DNA of 64,000 bases from JBCBSP01 sp039819095 (GTDB lineage Bacteria > Pseudomonadota > Alphaproteobacteria > Caulobacterales > Maricaulaceae), in the NCBI GenBank assembly GCA_039819095.1, contig JBCBSP010000003.1, positions 124,001 through 188,000 on the forward strand, written 5' to 3'. Below the pieces are notes generated by a model, which saw nothing but the letters and a program-made list of their open reading frames with translations, was not told the DNA's origin and ran no database searches. The position numbers were made by a program, and so were the translations under genes. Shown here one piece after another: positions 53,913 to 62,650 of this stretch. Within the stretch, counting starts at the first letter, position 1; every line of letters starts with the position of its first letter.

Positions 53913-56687
53913 TCAGTGCGCCTGCCCCCACGTTTCGGCGGCTTTGGCGTCCACGACCAGCGGCACGGTGAGGCTCACGGCAGGAAGATGCGCTTCGCTC
54001 ATCACCTCGCGAACGATTTCGATCAGGCGTACAGCCTCGTCTTCAGGCGCCTCGAAGACCAGCTCGTCATGGACCTGAAGCAGCATGCGTGACTTCAGCC
54101 CCGCCTTGGCGAGCGCGTCTTCCATGCGCAGCATGGCGCGGCGAATGATGTCGGCGGCCGCCCCCTGGATCGGCGCGTTGATCGCCTGGCGTTCCGCGAA
54201 CTGGCGCACGGAGGGGTTCTTGTCCTTGATGCCGGGCAGATGGATGCGCCGACCGAACAGGGTGGAGACCGCGCCGCGTTCTTTGGCTTCGGCCTTCATC
54301 GCGTCCATATAATCGGCGATGCCCGGGAATTTCTTGAAATAGCTTTCGATATACGCCTTCGCCTCATCGCGTCCGATGCCGAGATTATTGGCCAGGCCGA
54401 AGGCGGAAATGCCATAAATAATGCCAAAATTGATCGCCTTGGCGTTCCGCCGCGTCGCCGGGTCCATTTCATCAAGCGGCACCCCGAACATTTCCGACGC
54501 CGTCATGGCGTGAATATCCTGACCCTGGCGGAAGGCCTCTTTCAGCGCTTCCACATCGGCGATATGGGCGAGAAGCCGCAACTCGATCTGGGAATAATCC
54601 GCCGCGACGACGCGATGGCCGGGTTCGGCGGTGAAGGCCTCGCGGATCTTGCGGCCCTCTTCAGTGCGGATCGGAATGTTCTGCAGGTTCGGTTCAGAGC
54701 TGGACAGCCGACCGGTTGAGGTCGCAGCCAGAGAGAAGCTGGTATGAACCCGGCCGGTATTCGGGTTGATCGCCTCTTTCAGCGCATCCGAATAGGTCGA
54801 TTTCAGCTTTGAGAATTGCCGCCAGGTCAAAAGCGCCTGCGGCAGCTCATGGCCCTGGGCGGCGAGCTCTTCGAGCACCGCCGCATCGGTCGACCAGGCG
54901 CCGGACTTTGTCTTCTTGCCGCCCGGCAGACCCATCTCGCCGAACAGGATTTCGCCGATCTGTTTGGGACTTCCAAGATTGAAGGGGTGGCCAGCGGTCC
55001 TGTGCGCGATCTCTTCGGATTCGGCCATTTTCTGCGCGAAGTGTGAGGACAGGCGCGAAAGCTGGGCCACATCGACCTTGACGCCAGCCAGCTCCATGCG
55101 CGCCAGCGCGCCCGCCATGCCGCGTTCCAGCGTCTCATAGACGGTGAGAAGTCCCTTCTTCGCCAGGCCCGGCTTCAACAGCTCCCAGAGACGCAGCGTG
55201 ATATCGGCGTCTTCCGCAGCGTAGGCGGTGGCGGTCGCCAGATCGATCTCGCTGAAGCGTTTCTGTTTCTTGCCGGTTCCGCACACCTCCTTGAACGGGA
55301 TGCAGCGATGACCGAGATGCCTTTCGGCCAGCTCATCCATGCCGTGCCCGTGCAGCCCCGCCTCCTGCACATAGGAGATGAGCATGGTGTCGTCGTACGG
55401 AGTCGCCTCAATGCCATAGCGGGCCAGCACCGCCAGATCATATTTGAAATTCTGGCCGACTTTCAGAACAGCTGGATCCTCAAGCAGACGCTTCAAGGCG
55501 CCGAGCGCGGCGGCTTCTTCAATCTGCTCAGGACGCCCGCCGCCATCGGCGAGATCGCCGCCCTCATGGCCGAGGGGGATATAGCAGGCCTCGCCCGGCG
55601 CGACGGCGAGCGATACGCCGACGAGCCGCGAGGCGGTGGCGGACAGCGCATCGGTTTCGGTATCGACTGCAACGACGCGCATCGTCCTGGCCCGGTCCAT
55701 CCAGCGCTGAAGCGCATCCATCGTCTGGACCGTCTCGTATTTCGACCGGTCGATCGGCGCAGTGGCGTCGCCTGTGGCGTCCGCCGGCCCGGCGCCGAGA
55801 CCTTCTTCCACGCGGCGGGTGAGCGTGCGGAACTCCATCGATTTTAAAAAGCTCAGCAGCGTGTCCGCATCGGGTTCATCCGTCCCGAACGCATCGAGCT
55901 CCGCGTCAACCGCGACATCCGTCTTCAGCGTGACCAACTCACGTGACAGCCGCGCGTCATCGGCGTGCTCGGTGAGTTTTTCGCGGCGCTTGGGCTGCTT
56001 GATCTCGCCGGCGCGCTCCAAGAGCGCGTCCAGATCGCCATACTCGGTGATCAGCTGAGCCGCCGTTTTCACCCCGATGCCCGGCACGCCCGGGACATTA
56101 TCGACCGAGTCTCCGGCGAGCGCCTGAACGTCGATGACCCGATCCGGGCCCACGCCAAACTTTTCGATCACCTCATCATGGCTGATGCGTTTGGCCTTCA
56201 TCGGGTCGAGCATTGTGACCTGATCGGACACAAGCTGCATCAGATCCTTGTCCGAAGACGCCACGGTCACCCGCGCACCGGCTTCTGCGGCCTGCCGGGC
56301 ATAGGTCGCAATCAGATCATCGGCCTCATAACCCTCCATCTCGATACAGGGCAGCTGAAACGCGTTGGTGGCGTCGCGAATGAGCGGAAATTGCGGAACG
56401 AGATCTTCCGGCGCGGGCGGGCGATTGGCCTTGTACTGATCATAGATCGCGTTGCGGAAACTCTCGCCGGAATAGTCGAAAATCACCGCCAGATGCGTCG
56501 GTTGATCCTCGCCCTTCAGGTCCTCCAGAAGCTTCCACAGCATGTTGCAGAAGCCCTGCACCGCTCCGACCGGCGTGCCGTCCGAACGGGTGAGCGGCGG
56601 CAGGGCGTGATAGGCGCGGAAGATATAACCCGACCCGTCCACCAGATAGACGTGGCTGGAAGCGTCGACGGGACGGGAAACGGCCAT
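53913..56687 (-). CDS. polA: DNA polymerase I
   Basis: A 924-residue three-domain polymerase for Okazaki fragment processing and repair. The 5' nuclease starts HVYLVDGSGYIFRAYHALP; the proofreading exonuclease appears intact, with VDTETDALS, FKYDLAVLARYG and YAAEDADITLR; the polymerase has motif A DYSQIELRLLAHI, motif B RNAKAINFGIIYGISAFGL and motif C QVHDELVFEA. The start at 56687 (MAVSRPVDASS) lies to the right of a repeat copy. Its stop is 7 bp from repeat copy 3. Confidence 0.97.
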   Translation of the reverse strand: MAVSRPVDASSHVYLVDGSGYIFRAYHALPPLTRSDGTPVGAVQGFCNMLWKLLEDLKGEDQPTHLAVIFDYSGESFRNAIYDQYKANRPPAPEDLVPQFPLIRDATNAFQLPCIEMEGYEADDLIATYARQAAEAGARVTVASSDKDLMQLVSDQVTMLDPMKAKRISHDEVIEKFGVGPDRVIDVQALAGDSVDNVPGVPGIGVKTAAQLITEYGDLDALLERAGEIKQPKRREKLTEHADDARLSRELVTLKTDVAVDAELDAFGTDEPDADTLLSFLKSMEFRTLTRRVEEGLGAGPADATGDATAPIDRSKYETVQTMDALQRWMDRARTMRVVAVDTETDALSATASRLVGVSLAVAPGEACYIPLGHEGGDLADGGGRPEQIEEAAALGALKRLLEDPAVLKVGQNFKYDLAVLARYGIEATPYDDTMLISYVQEAGLHGHGMDELAERHLGHRCIPFKEVCGTGKKQKRFSEIDLATATAYAAEDADITLRLWELLKPGLAKKGLLTVYETLERGMAGALARMELAGVKVDVAQLSRLSSHFAQKMAESEEIAHRTAGHPFNLGSPKQIGEILFGEMGLPGGKKTKSGAWSTDAAVLEELAAQGHELPQALLTWRQFSKLKSTYSDALKEAINPNTGRVHTSFSLAATSTGRLSSSEPNLQNIPIRTEEGRKIREAFTAEPGHRVVAADYSQIELRLLAHIADVEALKEAFRQGQDIHAMTASEMFGVPLDEMDPATRRNAKAINFGIIYGISAFGLANNLGIGRDEAKAYIESYFKKFPGIADYMDAMKAEAKERGAVSTLFGRRIHLPGIKDKNPSVRQFAERQAINAPIQGAAADIIRRAMLRMEDALAKAGLKSRMLLQVHDELVFEAPEDEAVRLIEIVREVMSEAHLPAVSLTVPLVVDAKAAETWGQAH

Positions 56688-56797
56688 GGGAATGCTCTTC
56701 AGATCGGCTGAGTAACGAGGGGTGCGAACCTAGAACCTTTTCAGCGGAACAGGGAACCGGTTCTGCGGCTTGGGTCTTTGATAACGGGTTTAACGCG

Positions 56798-56910
56798 TGT
56801 CATCCCGGGAGCGTGATAGCGCTGTCCGGGACCCATTCCGGTTGGGCTGAACCGGGGAGCACAAGCATCAAAATCACGGATTGTGTCCCGGCTCGGAGGC
56901 CGGTGCGACA
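56798..56910 (-). repeat. Dispersed nested-palindrome repeat, copy 4
   Basis: A 113-bp copy upstream of polA, in the opposite orientation to copies 1-3. Its left arm TGTCATCCCGG is perfect, while the right arm (GGCCGGTGCGACA) has decayed. The inner segment TCCGGGACCCATTCCGG and the centre (TTGGGCTGAACC) match the reverse complement of copy 1. It lies between the polA start and the DASS transporter stop. Confidence 0.85.
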
Positions 56911-56925
56911 CGATGCTGAACCCAC

Positions 56926-58446
56926 TCAAAACACCCACGGCGAAATCAGGCTTGCGACAAACGCGATGATCGGCGCGGCGGCGAGATTGATGCGGAAGCC
57001 GGCGCGGATCATCTGCTGCATGCTGGCTGCGCCGGAAGCGTAGACGATGGCGTTCGGCGCGGTTGCGACCGGCAGCATGAAGGCGCAGCTCGCCGCCAGC
57101 GCGACCGGAATGATGAGATGCTCAGGCGGCACCCCGGCGGCGACCGCCACGGCGGCGAGAACCGGCAGGAAGGCGGACACCGTCGCGACATTGGAGGTGA
57201 GCTCGGTCAGGAAGACCACGGCGAGCGCGAGAATGAGCACGGTCAGCGGAATGGGCAGCGCGGCGACCCAGGCCAGATGCCCGCCCAGCCATCCGGCGAG
57301 CCCGGTCGCCTGGATGGCCGCGGCCAGAGACAGCCCGCCCCCGAACAGGATCACCACCGCCCAGGGCAGGCGCTGAACCGTTTCCCAGTTCATCAGCGCC
57401 TCGTCCTTATGGTCCTTGCTCCCCGCGGGAATGAGGAACATCGCGACCGCGCCGGCCATGGCGATCTGCGCATTGCCGAGCGCCAGCGTGATGGGAAGGT
57501 TCAGCGCATCACCCATCCAGCCGAGAAGCGGGTTCCAGCCGAAAGACACGCCGGGCTGACCGATCAGCTCGCCGGGCAGCTGGCGGCCCATCCACAGGAG
57601 GGCGACGGTCGCGAAGGCCAGCGCGACGCGGATTTCCGGCGCGCGCATGCGACCGAGCGCGCGGCGCTCATCTTCAATGGCGGCGTGACCGGCCTCGCTG
57701 TCGGCGCGGGTCTGCACCTTGAAGGCCAGCCGGGTGAGGATGAACCAGGCGGTCGGGATGATGATGATGACGGCCGGAATGCCGATCGCCATCCATTCAG
57801 GAAAGCTGATCGAGCGCTCGAACTCGCGCTCCAGAAAACCCATGGCGATCAGATTGGTGGGCGTGCCGACCGGAGTGGCGATGCCGCCAATGGAGCAGGC
57901 ATAGGCGATCGCGAGAGCCAGCGCGGGCGCGAACATGGCGCCGTCCACGCCTTCCTTTTCGACCGCCTCGGCGACTTTCAGCGCGATGGGGATCATCATC
58001 AGCGTCGTGGCGGTGTTGGAGATCCACATCGACAACAGGGCGCACGCCGTCATGAAACCCAGGATCATCAGGGCGGGGCGCGAGCCGAAGGCGGCCACCA
58101 CGTTCAGCGCGATCCGCGCATGCAGATTCCATCGTTCAATGGCCAGCGCGACGATGAAACCGCCCAGCAGCAACATGACGATCGGGTCGGCATAGGGCGC
58201 GGCGGCCTGGCGCGTGGTGACGATGCCGAGAAAGGGAAAAAGCGCCAGCGGAATGAGCGCGGTCGCCGCGATGGGAATCGCCTCGGTCGCCCACCAGCAG
58301 GCCATCATCACGGTTAGGGAGGCGAGCAGCCAGGCTTCGCGCGAGAGCGCCTCCGGCGCCGGGATGAGCTGGATTATGACAGCGAGCGCAAGACCGGTGA
58401 ACAGCCCGATTCGCTTTGTCCGCGTGGCTCCGCCAACCGCCATCAT
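56926..58446 (-). CDS. DASS/SLC13 family anion transporter
   Basis: A 506-residue sodium-dicarboxylate/anion symporter (DASS) with about 11-12 hydrophobic helices. Both SNT motifs are present (ISNTATTLMM and TSNVATVSAF, part of the substrate and Na+ sites), as are the flanking PVGTPTNLIA and PVATAPNAIVYASG. The second SNT-like motif reads SNVAT. Substrate is a dicarboxylate, sulfate or phosphate; which one cannot be told. The starting Met-Met allows 58446 or 58443. It is transcribed on the same strand as polA. Confidence 0.9.
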   Translation of the reverse strand: MMAVGGATRTKRIGLFTGLALAVIIQLIPAPEALSREAWLLASLTVMMACWWATEAIPIAATALIPLALFPFLGIVTTRQAAAPYADPIVMLLLGGFIVALAIERWNLHARIALNVVAAFGSRPALMILGFMTACALLSMWISNTATTLMMIPIALKVAEAVEKEGVDGAMFAPALALAIAYACSIGGIATPVGTPTNLIAMGFLEREFERSISFPEWMAIGIPAVIIIIPTAWFILTRLAFKVQTRADSEAGHAAIEDERRALGRMRAPEIRVALAFATVALLWMGRQLPGELIGQPGVSFGWNPLLGWMGDALNLPITLALGNAQIAMAGAVAMFLIPAGSKDHKDEALMNWETVQRLPWAVVILFGGGLSLAAAIQATGLAGWLGGHLAWVAALPIPLTVLILALAVVFLTELTSNVATVSAFLPVLAAVAVAAGVPPEHLIIPVALAASCAFMLPVATAPNAIVYASGAASMQQMIRAGFRINLAAAPIIAFVASLISPWVF

Positions 58447-58515
58447 CTCACCCCTGCCCGTTTGGCGAGGAGTTAAGAGAGGTTCACCGCGCGACGCAAG
58501 CTAAGCTGAAAAGGA

Positions 58516-58998
58516 TCAGCGCGGCCCCAGCCCGCGCACCGGCTCAGGCCCGGCGGAGGCCAGTTCGGTCGGGCACCAGGGCGAAGGCGCACCGTCCGGT
58601 ACGGCTAATCCGCGCGTGACCAGCAGCGCGCCAAGATCAGACCCGTCCGGGAGCGCCACCCGGCCGATCACCCGGCCCGCGAAACTGCCCAGACGCACCT
58701 CGTGCAGAAAAACGCTCGCCCCGACCGGCAGCCGGCTTTCGACAAAGGCGCTCGCCTCCTCGCCCAGCTCGGCCTCAGCCGGGCAGGCGGGGCGAAACAC
58801 TTCCGGCGCGTCGACGCCCGCCAGCCGCACCCGCGTCTCCACGCTGTGACCGGGCCAGATATGCGCACGCACCGCCAGCGTATCCGCGTCAACGACCCGA
58901 AGGATTTCAGCCGGGACGGGCCCGGGAATGGGCTCATCGGCTGCAGCCGGGGCTGCAAGCAGCAGAAAAAAGCAACCAAGAGAGCGTTGGGCGCGCAT
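58516..58998 (-). CDS. Secreted thermonuclease-like (SNase) protein
   Basis: A 160-residue SNase/thermonuclease family protein. A signal peptide (about 1-22, LLLAAPAAADEP) is followed by ILRVVDADTLAVRA, RVRLAGVDAPEVF and FAGRVIGRVALPDGSDLGALLVTRGLA, which match the OB-fold nuclease. In staphylococcal nuclease the catalytic Arg/Glu occur as R35, E43, R87: RVRLAGVDAPE has Arg and the Glu-bearing DAPE; the later Arg (SFAGRVIGRV) is present. Activity is plausible. The start at 58998 replaces the open TTG frame from 59007. Cysteines PACPAE and PWCPTE may pair. Confidence 0.82.
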   Translation of the reverse strand: MRAQRSLGCFFLLLAAPAAADEPIPGPVPAEILRVVDADTLAVRAHIWPGHSVETRVRLAGVDAPEVFRPACPAEAELGEEASAFVESRLPVGASVFLHEVRLGSFAGRVIGRVALPDGSDLGALLVTRGLAVPDGAPSPWCPTELASAGPEPVRGLGPR

Positions 58999-59060
58999 TG
59001 CACCCAATATAGGAAGATATTCCTTGGTCGGCTAGAGGCGTCGGCGTGAGAAGCGCCGCA

Positions 59061-59831
59061 TCAATGCGGGGCGTGCGCCGGGCGGTATGCGCGGCCTTGG
59101 GGGTGCGCACGGCTCAGCCGGCTGACGGAGCGGGCTGCTCCGCCGACCGGATTGAAACGCGGATCGGCGCTGCGAACCCGGCTTGGATAGACCACGACAT
59201 AGCCCGGCTGACCCCCGACCCCGCCGGTGAGTGTCGCGCCGGAAAGCGTAACACTCGCCCGCGCACTCGCCTCTGACCGTACGACAGCGTGTGCGGAGGG
59301 CGCATGACCGCAGTCGCAGCTGGCTGTGTGGCGGCTGTGGGCGTGATGAGGGTCATGGTGACCGCAGGAATGCGAGGCCGGGCGTCCATGACCGTGATGG
59401 CTGGAGCCGGTGCGCTCGAACTGCACCAGCGCACGCATGGGCGGGGCGGGCTGGCGTCCGTGCGGCGAGACATAGCGCGGCGCGGAATGGCTCACGGACG
59501 ACCGGTGCGCGCTTCCATGCCGGACGACGCGATGAGCGGGTCCATGGTGATGGGAGACATGTCTCGCATGGTGGCCGGACCGGCTGGCGCAAGCCTGGGA
59601 TCGGTACGCGCCCTCACAGCCGGACGGATGCGCGCGGCGCGGCGCAGGGGCGCTTCGATGGGCGGACCGGTCCGCGATGCGGCACGATGGCGACACGGCG
59701 CCAGCGTGACCCTGTTCGATATGGATGACGCAGCGCCGGCCTTCGCCTGAACGAATATGCGCATCCGGCGCGCCGGTCAGAGCCGCGTCGCCGCTGGCGG
59801 CCATCAGCATGAGTGCAAGCAGGTGTTCCAT
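59061..59831 (-). CDS. Histidine-rich exported protein, unknown
   Basis: A 256-residue protein with a short hydrophobic start (MEHLLALMLMAASG) and about thirty histidines, many in pairs or triplets (GHHARHVSHHHGPAHR, SSHHGHGRP, CGHHDPHHAHSRH), plus Arg, Ser and several Cys (CVIHIE, SCRIAD, SCDCGH). This is typical of metal-binding or nickel/zinc-storage proteins, but no known family is matched. The C-terminal 70 residues are not His-rich (SVTLSGATLTGGVGGQPGYVVVYPSR) and look like a beta-rich domain. An inverted repeat overlaps the ATG and there is no obvious ribosome-binding site. The opposite-strand frame is its shadow. Confidence 0.55.
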   Translation of the reverse strand: MEHLLALMLMAASGDAALTGAPDAHIRSGEGRRCVIHIEQGHAGAVSPSCRIADRSAHRSAPAPRRAHPSGCEGAYRSQACASRSGHHARHVSHHHGPAHRVVRHGSAHRSSVSHSAPRYVSPHGRQPAPPMRALVQFERTGSSHHGHGRPASHSCGHHDPHHAHSRHTASCDCGHAPSAHAVVRSEASARASVTLSGATLTGGVGGQPGYVVVYPSRVRSADPRFNPVGGAARSVSRLSRAHPQGRAYRPAHAPH

Positions 59832-59841
59832 AAAGGAACAC
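59823..59841. promoter_or_regulatory. Inverted repeat across the His-rich gene start
   Basis: GTGTTCC and GGAACAC form 7-bp perfect arms with a 5-base loop (ATAAA). The start codon of the His-rich gene (minus strand, 59829-59831) lies inside it. It could be an operator or an mRNA hairpin that hides the start. Confidence 0.4.
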
Positions 59842-59918
59842 TATCATGCGGCCTTGAAAAGTGCAGCAGATAAAGATGGTTAACGGAGATTCAGCCTATT
59901 GCGAAGCGGTCAGCGCCG

Positions 59919-60137
59919 TTAGAAATCGTAAGCGATTCCGCCCTTTTCCCAGTCGCCATAGCGGGTCGGCTCCGGGCCTTTCGGGCCGCCTTTTTCAGCC
60001 GGCGAGCCTTCAGCGGCGCGCACCGCCGCACGGCGGGCTTCAGCTTCGGCGAGCGCGCGCTTGGCCGCCTCGCTGAGCGGCGGGCGCTCATCGGCGGTTT
60101 CGTCGCCCGGGCCCGGCGTGTTCGGTTCCGCGCTCAT
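59919..60137 (-). CDS. DUF1674 / SDHAF4-like succinate dehydrogenase assembly factor
   Basis: A 72-residue protein of the DUF1674 family, homologous to eukaryotic SDHAF4, which aids assembly of succinate dehydrogenase and protects FAD-bound SdhA. The diagnostic C-terminus GPEPTRYGDWEKGGIAYDF is complete, after a polar N-terminal region (ALAEAEARRAAVRAAEG). ATG 60137 has GGAG 8 bp upstream. The frame stays open far to the right, but that is the antisense of htpX and is ignored. No sdh genes are in the window. Confidence 0.88.
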   Translation of the reverse strand: MSAEPNTPGPGDETADERPPLSEAAKRALAEAEARRAAVRAAEGSPAEKGGPKGPEPTRYGDWEKGGIAYDF

Positions 60138-60230
60138 GCTTGCAGCTCCCTTGATCCTGCCCCACATATCTAGGCCTGCCGGAGCGCGCCGCCAAGCCGG
60201 GGCGCGCCCGCTCAATCTTTGAGGATATCC

Positions 60231-61196
60231 ATGACCGGTAACGGGCTTCGCACCTTCATCCTGATCGCGGCCATGACCGCGCTCTTCGTCGGCGTCGGCT
60301 TCATGATCGGCGGTCCGGGCGGGGCGGCCATCGCCTTCGTCATCGCGGCGGGGATGAATTTCTTCGCCTACTGGAACGCGGACAAGATGGTGCTGCGCAT
60401 GCATGGCGCGCGCGAGATCGGCCCGGATGAGCGCGATGGCGAGCTGCTTCAGTTCGCCAGAGACACGATCGCGCTGGCGGACCGGGCCGGCATGCCGCGC
60501 CCGCGCGTCTTCCTGATCGAGACCGATCAGCCCAACGCCTTCGCCACCGGCCGAAGCCCCGAGCGCGCCGCCGTCGCCGCCACGCGCGGTCTCTTGCGCA
60601 CCCTCAATCGCCAGGAGGTGATGGGGGTGATGGCGCACGAGCTGGCGCACGTGAAGAACCGCGACACGCTGACCATGACCGTCACCGCCACCATCGCCGG
60701 GGCGATCGGGTTTCTGGCGAATTTCGCGCTCTTCTTCGGGCGGGACGGGCGCGGCGGCATTATCGGCGCGATCGCGCTGGCCATATTCGCGCCGCTGGCG
60801 GCCAGCCTGGTGCAGATGGCCATTAGTCGGGCGCGCGAGTACGAAGCCGACCGGATCGGCGCAGAAATCGCCGGCGAGCCGATCTGGCTTGCCTCCGCGC
60901 TGGAAAAAATCGAACGCGCCGCGCGCGGCACGATCAATCCCGCCGCAGAGCGCAATCCAGCAACCGCCCATATGTTCATCATCAATCCCTTGAACGGCCA
61001 GGGCGCGGACAATCTGTTCTCCACCCACCCGGCGACGGCGAACCGGATCAGCCGGCTGCGCGAAATGGGCGGAACCGGAGCCAAACCGAGCGCCGGACCC
61101 TGGGGTCATCGCGGGCCCTGGGGCGGTGATATCGCTGACAAACCGCCCGGCGACGGCAAGGGCTTCAATGGTCCGTGGGGACGGTTCCTGCGCTGA
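60231..61196 (+). CDS. htpX: Zinc metalloprotease HtpX
   Basis: A 321-residue inner-membrane protease (M48) that degrades misfolded membrane proteins alongside FtsH. It has two N-terminal membrane helices (about 8-47), zinc site MAHELAHVKNRD with His136, Glu137, His140, the third ligand in REYEADRIGAE and a second hydrophobic pair (about 150-195). The Gly/Trp-rich C-terminal tail (WGHRGPWGGD ... PWGRFLR) is unusual. GAGG before ATG 60231 supports the start. It is divergent from the SDHAF4-like gene. Confidence 0.95.
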   Translation: MTGNGLRTFILIAAMTALFVGVGFMIGGPGGAAIAFVIAAGMNFFAYWNADKMVLRMHGAREIGPDERDGELLQFARDTIALADRAGMPRPRVFLIETDQPNAFATGRSPERAAVAATRGLLRTLNRQEVMGVMAHELAHVKNRDTLTMTVTATIAGAIGFLANFALFFGRDGRGGIIGAIALAIFAPLAASLVQMAISRAREYEADRIGAEIAGEPIWLASALEKIERAARGTINPAAERNPATAHMFIINPLNGQGADNLFSTHPATANRISRLREMGGTGAKPSAGPWGHRGPWGGDIADKPPGDGKGFNGPWGRFLR

Positions 61197-61241
61197 GCGG
61201 CGAAGTGGGCGCAGCGGTCCGCTTGTGCTAGGCGCTCGACC

Positions 61242-62591
61242 ATGACGTCGCGACCTGAAAACCCTTCACCAACCCCTTCTGCCGCGGATCAACCGGACAC
61301 CCGCAATCTCGCTGCGCGCGCCGCCGCGCTCACCGCACTGGAACAGGTGGAGATGAAGGGCGCAGTGCTGGACGCCGCCCTGAACGGACAGCCGGCCTGG
61401 CGCGCCCTGCCGTCACGCGACCGGGCCTTCGCCTTCGCCATCGCCGCCGCCGCCATAAGGCGCGTCGGCGCGCTCGATGAGACGCTGGACGCCTTTTTAA
61501 ACAAGCCTCTGCCCGATGAGGCCGGCCGCGCGAGCCGAATCTTGCGCCTGGCGGCGGCCGAATTGCTGGTCCTGGACGGCGCCGCCCACGCCGCAGTCGA
61601 TGCCGCAGTGGAGTTGATGGGCGCTGACCGCTCGACATTCAAATACAAGGGCCTGGCGAACGCGGTTCTGCGCCGGATCACACGCGAAGGCCGCGAGATT
61701 TTCGAAGCAGGCGATCCGCTCAGCGACTTGCCGGGATGGCTGGCGGCGCGCTGGGTGGAGCAATATGGTCAGGCGCGCGCCCGCGCGATGACCGCAGCAC
61801 GCTCAGGCCCGCCGCCGCTTGATCTGACTCTGAAGCCTGATGAAAACACCGCCGAATGGGCGCAGGCGCTGGGCGCGCAAACGCTTCCGACCGGGGGGCT
61901 GCGTCGCAACGCGATTGGCGATGTCGCCGGCCTTGCCGGTTATGAGGACGGAGCCTGGTGGGCGCAGGACGCCGCCGCAGCGTTGCCGGCTGCGCTCCTC
62001 GCGGCGAAACCCGGCGAACGGGTCGCGGATCTGTGCGCCGCGCCGGGCGGAAAGACCCTGCAGCTGGCCGGCGCCGGTGCGAACGTGATCGCTGTGGACC
62101 GGTCCGCCGGACGGCTGAAGCGTGTTGAAACCAATCTGAAGCGTACGGGGCTGAGCGCGGAGCTGGTCGCCGCCGATGCCGCGCAATGGCGTCCGGATGC
62201 GCCGCTCGACGCGGTGCTTCTGGATGCGCCCTGCACGGCGACCGGCACGCTGCGCCGGCGACCGGATGTGGCCGCCTCCAAAACCGAGTCTGATATCGCC
62301 AGCCTGGCCAGGGTGCAGGCGCGCCTGCTCGACAACGCAGCCGAGATGCTCAAACCCGGCGGTCGGATGATCTACTGCACCTGCTCGCTGGAGCCTGAAG
62401 AGGGCGAACGCCAGATCGAAGCGCTGTTGAAGCGCCGCTCCGATCTGGTGATTGATCCGGTCCGACCGGAAGAATTGCCGGAGCTGGAGTCAGCCATCGA
62501 CGTCAACGGGGTGGTGAGGACCACACCGGACATGTGGGCTGAACGCGGCCATCTGGATGGCTTCTATATCGCAAGGCTCACGCGTCTCTGA
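61242..62591 (+). CDS. rsmB: 16S rRNA m5C methyltransferase, RsmB/NusB family
   Basis: A 449-residue enzyme that methylates C967 of 16S rRNA (E. coli numbering). A NusB-like N-terminal domain (about 20-155: RAAALTALEQVEMKGAVLDAALNG, LLVLDGAAHAAVDAAVELM) is followed by a Rossmann methyltransferase domain with VADLCAAPGGKTLQLA, the catalytic Cys in DAPCTATGTLRRRPD and the second Cys in IYCTCSLEPEEGE. In alphaproteobacteria it usually precedes rpe or a heparinase-like gene, as here. Confidence 0.95.
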   Translation: MTSRPENPSPTPSAADQPDTRNLAARAAALTALEQVEMKGAVLDAALNGQPAWRALPSRDRAFAFAIAAAAIRRVGALDETLDAFLNKPLPDEAGRASRILRLAAAELLVLDGAAHAAVDAAVELMGADRSTFKYKGLANAVLRRITREGREIFEAGDPLSDLPGWLAARWVEQYGQARARAMTAARSGPPPLDLTLKPDENTAEWAQALGAQTLPTGGLRRNAIGDVAGLAGYEDGAWWAQDAAAALPAALLAAKPGERVADLCAAPGGKTLQLAGAGANVIAVDRSAGRLKRVETNLKRTGLSAELVAADAAQWRPDAPLDAVLLDAPCTATGTLRRRPDVAASKTESDIASLARVQARLLDNAAEMLKPGGRMIYCTCSLEPEEGERQIEALLKRRSDLVIDPVRPEELPELESAIDVNGVVRTTPDMWAERGHLDGFYIARLTRL

Positions 62592-62650
62592 TCGGATTGA
62601 TGCGCGTCAAGGCGCGCTACGCCGCCTTGCCCCCCTAAGAGGCCGCTGAT

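Noticed and set aside
57118..58317. A 399-codon plus-strand frame opposite the DASS transporter
   Set aside because: It is antisense to a well-supported transporter with SNT motifs, and its sequence is low-complexity Arg/Gly/His/Gln.
59289..59750. A 153-codon plus-strand frame opposite the His-rich gene
   Set aside because: Its many Met and Val residues are the antisense of His codons. The minus strand has the signal-like start and GC-rich third positions.
59919..61109. A 396-codon minus-strand frame opposite htpX
   Set aside because: Only the last 72 codons are a real gene (DUF1674). The rest is antisense to the zinc protease.
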